Shown here in pieces: positions 24,301 to 36,400 of a stretch of 64,000 bases of DNA. Both the position numbers and the translations under genes were made by a program. The notes below the pieces were generated by a model, which saw only the letters and a program-made list of their open reading frames with translations, had not been told where the DNA came from and made no database searches. This DNA is from Bolinopsis microptera (lineage: Eukaryota; Ctenophora; Tentaculata; Lobata; Bolinopsidae), in assembly GCF_026151205.1 (NCBI RefSeq), contig NC_087081.1, forward strand, positions 62,001 to 126,000, given 5' to 3'. Within the stretch, counting starts at the first letter, position 1; each line of letters begins with the position of its first letter.

Positions 24301-25902
24301 TACCATAATTACAATATGTAACATAATATAATTCATAAAAATACGCACGTAAATTTTTCGTTATTTATGGATCCAATAACAGTGACATACTTTTCGCTTA
24401 CAAAGGGACTCGCGAAATCTTTTTAAATAGAAAATAATTAGTGGGGCAAGAAATCTTGCAGGCTGGAGGGGGGGGGGGGGGGGGGTGGGTGGGGAGTACA
24501 TTTCGCCACTGCACGTGACACGTGAAAATCGCACTTCTAGTGTCAAAATCCAGTCTCATCGCACTTTTTTTAGAATCTTGATAGGGGGATTAAACGATTG
24601 TGAGTTATGACGGACTTAACTGTATGGGTCAACTACTGAAACTGTATTGTATACTATCTTAAAGTTAATCATTATACTATACTGGATTATTATATATTAT
24701 ATAACAGTTATAAATGTTCAATAGTTGTAGAGCAATTTCAAGAGTAGTGGTCCACAGGGGTCCGAAAAAGCCGTACAGGCACTTGGGTCCTTATCCTTGT
24801 CACTAATCTCAACTGGATTCGGTTTACACAAAACATGAACATTTATTCGTACACATTGACACGATATTTATCAGAAAGCAAAAAATATAAAATAATACGT
24901 GCGTGCGCGGCTTGAGCCGCGCCGCATTAGAATGGATGCGTGTAGGGGCTGGAGTACGCTTGTTTATAGATTAATGAAATGTTGCACTGTAAATATTTAG
25001 AATTGACGATATATTATGATCTAATCTAGTAAATATTACAAAGCTGGCTTTGGATTTAGGTTTAAGACTATAATTTATTTAAAAACACGGATAGTTTTAA
25101 ATTTATTTCTATTTGTCGTATAACTATAAACAAGTTAATCCTGTTTTCATAATTGCGCGGCTTTGGCAGCCAGTTATTGACTTATACATAAAATTGAATT
25201 TTAAATAGAAATGTGAATATATTAAATTTAAAACTTTCAAAACGGAGGCTTATAAATACTATTATATTATGATTGTAAAATAAAGGATAAAATTTTAAAT
25301 TTGTTTCACTAAAATTTGTTTCACTATCTTTGTGATCCTAATATCAACCAAAATAATAAAAAGAGCTGAACTTAGAACGTTTATAAAAGTGTTTGTTTGA
25401 AAGTTATTTGAAACTGTTTTCTTGAAATTTGTTGTTTTCTTGACTTCATTTAACAGATGTTCATGTTGCATGTAATAATCATCTAAAATTTCTGGAGCTG
25501 GGTCTCTGTCTTCTAAAGATAAAAATTTCAGTCATCGGAGACAAGAGCCAAAATGGAGAGCAAAGTTTGTTATCTCAAAACTTAGCATTACAAGATCATG
25601 TAGATGAATTAAATCTTCAACTACGTCTCCAAGAACAACACATAAGCAGAGTTGGCCATCAGGAACATTTGGTATGTAACTGTTTCACAGATATTATTTC
25701 ATATTCTAATTATGTGCATCCCAATACCATGACTATTATTTAATTGTGGTGTAGGGTTATCCAATTTATTTATAATTTATTGGCAAACACAGTTTTATTT
25801 CTATATCTTCAGGTACCTCTTCAAAGAGGCAGTCACATGTACAGATCTCCTTCTCCCATAAATTGTCTCGAAGAAGACCCTGATGACATTGAATTTGGGT
25901 GA
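18391..25902 (+). CDS. unrecognised 162-aa protein with a coiled-coil-like segment and acidic C-terminus
   Basis: Hand-built model with four exons: 18391-18517, 18707-18838, 25532-25671 and 25813-25902 (stop TGA). Phases match at every junction (1, 1, 0), donors are GTGAGT, GTAAGC and GTATGT, and acceptors are TAG, CAG and CAG. The ATG is the first in its frame after an in-frame TGA in the leader. The protein starts MDADDLLLMYMPYCVYKK, then a loosely conserved-looking middle (LLFDELSRKSWTCHNL), then a leucine/glutamine-rich stretch likely to form a short coiled coil (about residues 97-121), and ends in the acidic tail EEDPDDIEFG. I do not recognise the family; no signal peptide or membrane segment is visible. 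The second intron is 6.7 kb, swollen by a 4.3-kb element. A possible untranslated first exon lies near 18150-18250. Reality of the gene is fairly likely, exact ends less so. Confidence 0.6.
18928..23229. mobile_element. putative 4.3-kb element with poly-G/C termini and inverted ends, carrying a TCC-rich block
   Basis: The left end is a run of G (the run spans 18926-18951) followed by TCCCAACTACAAAAAATACG; the right end is CGTATTTTTTGTAGTTGGA followed by a run of C, the inverse of the left end. Both sides are bordered by AAGTTGG (18921-18927 and 23230-23236), a candidate 7-bp target duplication, though the G run blurs the left edge. Each end also contains ACGAACGCACCCCTAAAATT. The interior holds the polypyrimidine block and no transposase-like frame. 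It sits in the second intron of the 162-aa gene. The terminal match is clear; that the whole 4.3 kb moved as a unit is inference. Confidence 0.55.
19845..22128. repeat. 2.3-kb TCC/TCCTCAG polypyrimidine low-complexity block
   Basis: The + strand is almost only T and C, with regularly spaced CAG or AAG, built from irregular TCC and TCCTCCTCAG units. It is not a clean satellite: the unit length drifts. The long serine/proline/leucine-rich open frames on the + strand (up to 329 codons) are a by-product of a triplet repeat without stops. The strand asymmetry makes triplex (H-DNA) formation plausible. It lies inside an intron. Confidence 0.9.
22129..25531. other. rest of the large intron: AT-rich, a tRNA-like relic, a G run, otherwise nothing coding
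   Basis: Apart from the right end of the poly-G element and the tRNA-like sequence, I see only AT-rich DNA, a G-run at about 24468-24485, and short open frames without domains. A segment near 22430-22475 (TGTTACAAATTGTGGAGACAA) resembles 14940-14960, so small dispersed repeats continue here. Confidence 0.5.
24231..24300 (-). repeat. tRNA-derived sequence (SINE head or tRNA pseudogene)
   Basis: On the minus strand the sequence reads TGGCCCGATGGTTTAGGGC, a good D-arm with an internal promoter A box and a GCCC/GGGC stem, and 30 bases later GGGTTCGAGTCTC, a good B box and T-loop. The anticodon stem and the 7-bp acceptor stem do not pair properly, so a functional tRNA is unlikely. The spacing and the AT-rich 3' flank fit the head of a tRNA-derived SINE or a decayed tRNA. 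Confidence 0.6.
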
Positions 25903-27447
25903 ACAGTTTTGACACCTGCATTATTTGTTTAATTCTCCTGCTGAAGAGTGAAGATAGGAAATGATGATAGAAATTGCCACGCATCTCCAGATTGATTTGA
26001 AAATCTGGGCTACCTATAACAATATTACTAAAATAAGGAAAAGCTGTCATTTAAAATTTTTGAAATAGGTTTTAGATTTAGTTGTCGCGGTGGGAGTGAG
26101 CTCAATATCGAGATCTGTAAATAGATCTATAATTAGAGTTCATAAAAGTTAGGTCCACCTTTGTTGTCATAATAATATATGTCCAAATGTGTCTGTATTA
26201 TTAGAACTTTATTATATATAGACGGTACTCTGTAACACAACAGGAACTGCTTAGAATATTAAAACATCAATGGCAGTGAAAGGATTATAATTTTGAAAAT
26301 CTTGCTTTCCAGTCTTTTTACCTTCTTTCAGTTGCCCCCTTTTCTCCTGCCTTTGTTTTCATATGACTGTGTCCCATATGACTGTCCCATATATGACTGT
26401 GTCCCATATGACTGTAGCTCAGCATCTTTCTCGCAATTCTACGTACCTTGGTTTTCGAATTATCTAGTTTGAAGCTTACCAAATGTTGCCATTATAACAC
26501 GACTTTCCTCCAGTTGCAGGCTAAACCCTTCACGGAATGTAAATTGTTAGCTGGACGATGATTGGTGATATGAGATTTTGGTATTCATGCTCACTTCCTT
26601 CAACTGTAAATTTGTATTATACTATCATAGTTATCCTGGAATTTATTTACAACTAGGTATTATTTCATACTGATTTGTGTGTTATTAGCTTTTATCTGGT
26701 GTTTGTTTGGGGTTTTGCAAGAAAGCTCAGAAGTAATGCAGGGTTCCCTAATTATATCCTTTTGGAAAATAACATAATTTAAATTTATTTGAATCTTTGA
26801 GTTTTTTAGAACTTGTAGAAACTTCTTATAAATTTCCAAATTAGTTTCCGATTTAACACCTCCAATTGAAACAAAAATGTACTTGTGCAATGAGAAGTTG
26901 TGTATTGTCTCATATTATAAACGATGGGAGGGGATAAGATTTAAAGTCCTTCTGCTGGCAATGATAATTTAGCATGTAAAATATTTTGAAAAAAAAAAAC
27001 TCTGGCTAATATAACATAACTGTGAGAAGTAAATGGATAGTTGAGTATTTTATGGAAAATTGAAATAAAATCTAGTTTATGATAAATTTATTACTGTTTG
27101 TGTTACTATTTGGTTATTTTCCCATTTAATTTAATGATGAAGATCATGACGTCTTTTCATGATGTTTTAGTCTTGTATTATCTTTATATCATGTTTCCTT
27201 GATAATAATATGAAATGTCTAAAAAAGCATCAAATTAAGGTTATTTTCTACTAATACTGTCCATTCTTGCATCTCTCATTGTGAATTGAAAAATGTTGCA
27301 CTGGACACAAAAATGTAATCGAAATCTGATCTCTTCAAGAAAACAACAAATTTTTCAAGAAAACATTTCTTAGTTGAATGTACACTGTATAGCATTTATT
27401 ACATGAAATTGACAGGATTTATCTACAATAGACTACAGTATAGGACC
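25903..27447. other. intergenic stretch between two + strand genes
   Basis: It should hold the 3' untranslated region of the 162-aa gene and the promoter and leader of the ZC3H13-like gene. Only small features are visible: four short copies of CATATGACTGT at about 26360-26415, and AT-rich DNA. No convincing polyadenylation signal or promoter element can be singled out. Confidence 0.4.
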
Positions 27448-30400
27448 ATGCCAACAGAGGAAGATTTAAAAGCGATAGTTGTACACAAAAAGTACAGTTC
27501 CTCACGAAAAGGCAAGGGTGAGAGCGCTCGAAAGAGAAAGAGATCATCTTCCAGTGATAGCAGTCATACCTCTATATCTTCAGGTATCCCAGGTTTTCTT
27601 TCACCTTCTATTTTTTATATTAATTTACTGCCTATTAAGGGGCATAATTGTTGACCTCAAGTTAAAGCATTATAAGATATTTTAATCTATGAACATTTCT
27701 CTTTTATTAGCTATTGAAGTCAATTTTATTAATGCTTTTCATAGAATTTATTATATTCATGTAACAATCATCACAGAAACTGAACATAAGAGTGAAATAA
27801 AGCAAGAGGCGAAATCAGCAAATCCAGATGTGGGCTTCATTCCAAGTAGATTCTTGAAAGATAAACCTCAAAGACGAAGCTCGTCACGACGCCGCGAGGA
27901 GGAGACTCTAGTCAGCTATCCTGGGTACAAAGATTCAAAGTCCCGTCGAGATGAGGTGAAACGAGAGCGATCCTTGAATGAAAGACGAGATGAGAGGAGA
28001 GATGAGTCTAGAAGAGATGAGTCTAGAAGAGATGAGTCCAGAAGAGATGAGTCTAGAAGAGATGACAGAAGGGATGACAGAAGGGATGACAGAAGGGAGG
28101 ATAGAAGGGAGGATAGAAGGGATGAAAGAAGGGATGATAGAAGACACGAGGACGATGACAGGGGCAGACGTGATAGAGGTATAAACTATAAAACTAATAG
28201 ATCGCTTTGTTTGCCAATTTTCACATTTTAACTTGTGATTATATCTTTTGTTTTTATATTTCCTTATCAAGTTATCACAGCAAAACAACATTTAAGATGA
28301 CAACTTTATAAACGAGTCTGTATTTAATTTATAAATTCCCTGATTTCAGATGTTACTTTAACATTGCACCAGATTACTGGCACCAGATTACTTGAAACTC
28401 GTTACATCTGTTGTGAACAGCAAATTGACAAAATAAATACTTTCAGACCACGACAATAGGCGAGATGACCGTGGACGGGTAGATGACGATAACGTCACAC
28501 GGCGCCCACGTGCGGAAGAGGACAATTCGCGCGGATCAAGGAATGACTACCAGAAATCATTCGCTAACCAGAGAAGAGATCCCGAGCAAACCAGACCCAG
28601 GCGTGGCGATGAGGATAACAGGTTAATTTTCAATCCTTGAGATAAAAAGAGAAGTTTTAATACTTTCAACACTACTATATAACAAATAATTTGAGGACCC
28701 CGAACTCAATTTTGATTCTCTACTGACTCTGCTGATCTGCACTGTTTCACTTTGTAAAAGAAGTGCGCAATGATCGGAGAAGGTGGTTTTGATGATGAGG
28801 GTAACAGGTCCTCAATCTCGTTACAGGATGATACGCCAAAGAATGACAGGAATGTTAGCGAAGATATGTTATCCCCGCAACGTTTCACACCTATCCTGAA
28901 CTCATCCACATCCTCTGAAAGTACTCAACAGCGACAAGGTAACACTCTTCAATACCAGTTTGCCTACATCAAAGACGGCACTTGTAATACCTGTAATGAT
29001 GTTCAAGCTAATGACACTGCTCTTACCTGCTTTTTGTGTAAATCGTCATTTCATGCTGTTTGTCGAGATGCTGATAAAGATAGGATCAATAATGCTGTAA
29101 TCTGTCCTCGCACTTTCTTCAAAGCATACTCCAACAGAAACGAAACCAAGGGTGTTAACAGTTCCAGATTTGGGACTTTTACGTTTGTGTGTAATGTCTG
29201 CAAGACACGCTCTGAACAGAACTCCGCAGTCAGTGCCGAAAGTAAAGTCGACCTGATTGACAGGCGAGTAGATAATCTGACCCAATCTATGGAGGACATG
29301 AAGGGTTTACTTATGAAAGTTGTGAATATGAAAACATCTCCGGACAAAACTGAAATTTCTTCTCCTCCATCTCCAGCACCAGTTGCCCCTTCATATCGCT
29401 CTGTATTAATCATGTCCAGCAAAACACCAGAAAATCAAGCAAAAGATCGCCAAGAAGAAGTTGACAAAATCATCAAAGACAACGCCATTCATGCTGACAA
29501 ACGGTATGTCAACAAGAATGGGGACATTGTGGTTGTGTGTCCGACAACGGCTGACAGGGAAAATCTTGTCAAGAAAGTATCCCAGCAACTTCCAGATATG
29601 AAAACGCACCAGCCACCAGAACGTTTGCCCACAATCTCTGTTGCTAACCTTGCTGATAATTATTCTGAAGAAGATCTAGAAGACCTGCTCCTTCAAGCTC
29701 ACCCCAACATTAAGGCATTAAAATCCCAGGGTGAAACATTTTCTGTACTAAAAGTTAAACCTCAGATCAAAAACAGCAGCAAGCATCAAGCCACTATACG
29801 AGTTAGTAACAATATCAGGAAAATCATAGAACAACAGGGAGATCGGCTATACATCAGTTCGTTTAGTTGCAAAGTTTATGATCAATTTCATGTAAAACGA
29901 TGCAACAACTGCCAAGGTTTTGGACACTACAGGTCGGAGTGTGAATCAGAAAAAGCTATTTGTGGTTATTGTTCCAAGAATCATACGTCAGAAGATTGTC
30001 CAGAAAAGAAAACTAATAGTCCTATCCCATGCTGCATTAACTGCTCTAAGGGCAAGTATCGGGATGAACGAAACACACACACGGCATTTGATAGGACATG
30101 TCCAGCTTATGTTGCTGAACAGCAGCATCTCCGCAAAACTATCAATTACTACAGTTCAAAAAACTTGTAAGCAGTGGTCTGAAATCCTCTCCGGTGGAGA
30201 TTCTTGGCTGTTGCTGGAATGTGAGATCTCTCAATAATAAGATTCAACCAATCATGGAATCTATAATCGACCAAGGAATCTCTGTCTTTTTTGTCACTGA
30301 GACTTGGCTCACCAGCATGAAGAATGATGTTACTGCTACCATCAAGTCTTACGGCTATAACTTGATTCACTACATCAGGAAAGACTCTGCTAAATGCAGA

Positions 30401-33400
30401 GGCGGAGGAGTTGGAATTATTTACAATTCAAGTGATTTGAACCTTACTCCTGTGTTTGATAAGTGTGGAGATACGTTTGAAGCAGTTTTAGGCAAATTTC
30501 GAGACTCATCGGGTGATACTGTCCTCTGTGCTTGTGTTTACCGACCAGGGTCATTGACTGATGTATTTTTTGAAGATTTGGATGAGTTTATTGGGAACAT
30601 ATTCATGAAATACAAGAAGTTTTTAATCTGTGGTGATCTTAATATTCATTTGGATGATCATAAATCAAGAAACACGGCCAAACTGACTGAAGTATTGGCC
30701 AGCTATGGACTGCATCAATACGTGAGAGATCCAACTCACAACAAAGGACATATTCTGGATGTTGTAATCTCCTCCCATCAGATAGTCAATCCAAAGAGTG
30801 TCACAGTAGACTCGCACACCTCGGAAATGTTCCCAAACTGTGACCATTTCCCGGTTACTTTTAGCCTCACAAAAACAGTTGCAAGCAATCTCAACAAGAA
30901 AAAAGTTATCACATTCAGAAATGTCAAAGAAATTGACAAAAATTGTTTTGCGGATAATCTTGCTGAGGAATTGGTTACTGTAATGGATCCTGAGGGTCTA
31001 TCACAAGCTGAAATGCCGTCATTTGAAAGCCGCATCAGCCTATACAACTCTAAGTGCCTAACTGTGCTGAATAACCATGCTCCTCTCCTCACAAAGGAAA
31101 TCAAAGAACGTAAGTCTGCCCCTTGGTTCGATGGTGAATATAAAGCACTTAGAAGCCAAAGAAGAAAAGCCGAGACAAAGTGGAAAATCTCCGGATCTTT
31201 AACTGACAAGAAACACTATGAATCAATCAGAGAGCAGTGCACAGAACTCTCAGACAGGAAGAAACATGAGTTTTTCAAAGTCGAATTCATAAAGCATTCC
31301 TATTCTTCTAAGAGTCTTTTTAGATTTGTGGACACCTTTCTTGATCGGGATAAAAGCATTGTGTTGCCTTCGTCGGAGTCTCTCAAGGACACAGTCGAAA
31401 ACTTTAACGTATATTTTCAGGAGAAAATAAAGGCAATACGAAATAACTTTGATCATGTGGAGTCTGACGATCAAACGCCCTCTTACTGCGGAGAAAAACT
31501 AGCTGAGTTCTCTCCAACTACTCTAGAAGAACTAGAGGAGATAATCAAGGCATCTGAGATCAAGTCTTCTTCAATTGACCCTCTACCTGCAAACATCTTT
31601 AAAGAAAACCTTGAGGTTCTACTACCCGTCTTAGTTGACATAGTAAATGCTTCATTATCTTCTGGCAGTATTGATGGCGCTAAACTAGCTCATATCACAC
31701 CCCTGATCAAGGGCCAGGGATTAGATAGTGATAATCTCAAGAATTACAGACCAATATCTAACCTTAGTTTTGTGGGCAAGTTGATAGAAAGAGTAGTGCT
31801 CAGGCGTCTAAATGAACATCTAGAAAACAACAACCTGAACATCCCACAGCAGTCTGGATACAAATCAAAACACAGCACCGAGACTCTGCTTGTGAGAGTT
31901 GTTAACGATCTACTCATTGCATCTACAGAAAGCAAGGCAACTGTTGTTCTTCTCCTAGATCTCAGCGCAGCTTTTGATACAGTTGACCACTGCAAACTAC
32001 TGAACATCCTCAGAAATGAGTTGGGAATAACAGGGACAGCTTGGAAATGGTTCAGCAGCTTCCTCACAGGTAGATGTCAAACGATTAAAGTTGGAAATGA
32101 GGAATCTTATGAGATAGTGATTAAGTTTGGAGTCCCACAGGGCTCTGTGCTGGGTCCGGTCCTGTTCAACATCTACATTCGCTCTTTGTACTCAGCAGCA
32201 CATGATTTGAACTTCTCCATCCAGGGTTACGCCGACGATCATCAGCTGTATAAAAGTTTCAAGCCAAACGAGGAGCCCACCGTCCTTATCAACGATGTTC
32301 CCAAATGTTTCCAAGAAATTAATGACTGGATGAAAAAACATTATCTACAGCTCAATGCAGGAAAAACTGAGATTCTTGTCTTTGGGACACCGCTTGTTCT
32401 CCAGCAGCTGTCTATAGGGGGCGTGTTTGTTAACTCTGAGACGTGTGTCAGGCTGTCACCTGTTGCAAAGAACCTCGGATTTCGTCTCGACTCTCAACTA
32501 AACTTTGGTGAGCAAATCAAGCAACTTAAAACATCGTGTTTTCTGAAACTAAGAGACCTTGCTAAGATGAAAACATTTCTCACAACCAAACAGATGGGAA
32601 CACTGACTCAAGCAATTGTAATCTCATCGCTTGACTACTGCAATGCACTTTACTATGGTTGTAGTCAAGCCTCAATTACGCAGCTGCAGAACATTCAGAA
32701 CCGAGCATGCCGTCTGGTTTTTGGATTAAAGAAGAGAGACTCAGTCGAGGAGAAGCTCAAATCCCTTCATTGGCTCAAGGTGAAGGAGAGGATTGAGTTT
32801 AAGTTATGCTTACTGATTTTCAAAGCAGTCAATGGTGTTGCTCCTGCATATCTGTGTGATCTAGTAACATTTGTTAGTTCGAGTAGCAGAAGAACTTCCT
32901 CCTTACACCTACCCGTCGGATCTACAAGATCACACCCAAGAGCGTTTCAGACTGTTGCTCCGAAAATCTGGAACCAACTACCAATTGAAATTAAGACTTG
33001 TTCCGATGTTGATCTGTTCAAAACATTATTAAAAACTCACCTGTTTAAGAAAAGTTATGGCATGAGCGATTAATTGACAATATAATAACTTTATGTTATT
33101 TGCTTAAACTGTTTAGGATGCAACCTAATGTCATGATCTTTTTGAACTTATTATTAGCAATTAGACTGTTAGCTCGCTTCACAAGCATGTCATCTTCGTT
33201 CCAAAACTTTTTATGTCCTATGCATACACTCCTTGATAGTTATCTTGATCTAGTATCTTTGTTTCACACAATAGAGCATAAGTTTTGTGGTTTATCCACT
33301 GGGCTTAGAGTTTGTGTTTAAGCTACCAAATTTTATTATTATTATTATTAAGTCCAGTAAAACGTTGATTTCAAATTGTTTGAATTTCTGAGACGCATTG

Positions 33401-36400
33401 GAATTTTGAGATATGCCCTGAGAATCACCATTTAAAGCGAACATTGTGTTTTCAGAAGGAAGCCAAGAGAGGATCCAGAAAGGGTCTCAGGAAAGAGGTC
33501 TTCGTCTATAGATTCGAACAAAAGAAAAGGCAGGGTAAGTTATTTAACAATTAAGGGGGCCGGGGGGGGGGGGGGTCTTCATCAAAATTCTCTCGAAATT
33601 GACTTTATAGTTGTTTCTGATAGAGAGGAGTGATATCTACCAGCTCCTTTTGGTCCCATGGAAAAATATTGTTTCTAGCCGAAATTATCGCCGGTCTAAG
33701 GTCAGCGCTTATGTGTAATTGTATTGCGCGAGCGATTTTCAATCGCAAATTTTGAAAATCGAGTCTAAAAATCTATCTTCTCCTACATTTTTTGAGCAAT
33801 CACCTTGAAACTTTCAGGATATGTTCTAGGGACCATTTAGAAGAGATCGTTCAAGCCAAAATTTTAAGATAGGCCTTTAAAAAATTTTAATTCAATTTTG
33901 AAAATCTTGGACCTGAAAAAATCGTAAAAAAACGAGGTCCAAGATTTTCAAAATTTAATAAAAAAATTTTAAAGGCCTATCTCAAAATTTTGGCTTGAAC
34001 GATCTCTTCTAACTGGTCCCTAGAACATATCCTGAAAGTTTCAGGGTGATTGCTCAAAAAATGTAGGAGAAGATAGATTTTTAGACTCGATTTTCAAAAT
34101 TTGCGATTGAAAATCGCTTGCGCAATACAATTACACATAAGCGCTGACCTTAGACCGGCGATAATTTCGGCTAGGAACAATATTTTTCCATGGGACCAAA
34201 AGCAGCTGGTAGATATCACTCCCCTCTATCAGAAACAACTATAAAGTCAATTTCGAGAGAATTTTGATGAAGACCCCCCCCCGGCCCCCTTAACATATAG
34301 TTTAATATTTCTAACATATTATATTAAAACATGATTGACCAACCTTTTGTCGTCGGTTTTCGTTTCTAAGCTAATCGAATTCTGACCAAACGTTACATAT
34401 GTATTTTGATGTTCATGTTAAGATAGAAATTTTGCCATTTCAGTACAATTCAATTGCAATAAGATCATGACATATTTATTGACATTCCAGAGAGATGAAG
34501 ATGAAGACTACGACCCAATCTCAGACGAGGAGTTAGCTATGTTAGAGGAAGATGCTGGAATCATAGAGATCTACAAAGAGTTGGAGCGTGAAATGCGCAG
34601 CAAGCGCTACACCGCCAACCTGGATAGTGTTGATTTCAGCGCTCTTGATTTACTGAAACCTGAGGTATGCTGAGCTCGTGATATCATGGATCGCTTAGGT
34701 TCCACCAGGATCTGGTAGTCCTCATAATTCTGCGGCCTCCATGTATCGTTATCTCGCACAACTCTTTGAGAATCTTGTGAATTTGGCATGTGAGAATTTG
34801 CAGCCTTCCAGACATTAATTGAGTCAACGAGGTATCGTACGTCACCTCAAGATCGGGTGACAGGGGGCTGACCAGGCCAGAACCAAATTGATTGGGTCTG
34901 AGGTCACGTCATTATGACTTATGAGCCTGAGGTCACGTGACTATGACGTCACCTTGTTCTCCGTTTCCCGCTCATTGGACCAGGTGAGCTTGCATGCTTG
35001 TGAATGTGGGTGTAAGTTCAGCTGTACTGTAATTTATACCTAATTACCCCTATAAAAACCGAAAATTTATTTTCAGGCAGAAAGCTAGAAATTTACCAAA
35101 GTATCGACATTCGACATTGCTATTTATACGTATTTATAAACTTATTTTACGTATTTGTTACCTGTTACTAATTAATCAACAGGATCATAATGTTGATTGC
35201 ATCGATAAAACATGGATTTTAAGGCATAAGGAAGCATTGTTAGGTTCTGAAACCAAGTTTAATCGATTTCTCATGCAATTTTAGGTCAGGGATGGTCATC
35301 AAAATAAGTTTATAGCAATGTCGATACTTTGGTAAATTTCTATCTTTCTGCCAAAAAATAAGTTTCGGTTTCTATAGGGGGTAATTAGGTATTACCCCCT
35401 ATAGAAACACACCCACATTTACAAGCATGCAAGCTCACCTGGTCCAATGAGCGGGAAACGGAGAACAAGGTGACGTCATAGTCACGCGACCTCCTAGCCT
35501 GTCACCCGATCTTGAGGTGATGTACAACACCTCGTTGACTCAATCAATGTCTGGAAGGCTGCATATTTTCACATGCCAAATTCACAAGATTCTTAAAGAG
35601 TTGTGCGAGATGACGATACATAGAGGCCGTAGAATTATGAGGACTACCAGATCCTGGTGGAACCTAAGCGGTCCATGATATCACGACAGGCCCTCAGCCT
35701 GAGCTGGAACTCTGGAATTTTGGGTTTTGTTTAGAATGTACAGATTTCTGTTTTGGAATTTTTTCGGGTGACTATTACAATTTTATTGGAACGTGGAAAG
35801 TCGTCTGTTGCTATGTAAATTTCGTCTGAAATATTAGCTTGATACTGTTGGTTGAGCCTGATTTCTATTGGAAAACTTCTGTAAAAATATGACTGATGAT
35901 AACAACTCATGTTTAGAAGAAACTAGAACCGGAACCAAGGACGAAGGACCCCATAGACCGGCTACTGAAGTGTGGCTACAGCGCTAACTACGGCGGTAAA
36001 GCAATCACCGAAAAGATAAAAGCATTGTCTTTACAGAGGGGTGTAGGTGAGAAATATTCCGGAATATTTCGAAATGTTCCGAATATTCAGAGTTTAGATG
36101 TTGCTTTGAAGATTATTCAATAAGATCATAGCATAGTATGGTATTTAGTCATTTGACGCACGGTAAAAAATATGAAAACTATCAAATAGTTACAAGTTTT
36201 ACAATATTATTGAGATTTTTGTGACAAAATTCACCTAACACTTAACAGTTAACACCACCCAGAAGCACCGCTGAACGGAGCGTTCTCAGCCAACAAGAAG
36301 ACATTAAGAACAGTGTTCCAAGAAACCCTGTCCCCACACATAGCTTTATCTTCTCACACTGACCTTCTTCTTAGACAGAAACTAGCGCTACTGTCACGTG

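Larger units (their letters stand above)
28640..33355 (+). mobile_element. full-length non-LTR retrotransposon (LINE, CR1/L2-like) in a ZC3H13-like intron
   Basis: The element holds two intact open frames (28770-30170 and the frame ending at 33073), a ~130-bp leader and a ~280-bp 3' tail ending in a short TTA microsatellite (33336-33352), the usual type of LINE 3' end. It sits in sense orientation in the third intron (28622-33455). ORF architecture (PHD plus zinc knuckles; apurinic endonuclease plus reverse transcriptase; no RNase H) and the C-terminal motif ending FKTLLKTHLFKK fit the CR1/L2 group of the Jockey superfamily. Exact 5' end and target duplication are not clear. Intact frames suggest a recent, possibly active copy. 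Confidence 0.88.
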
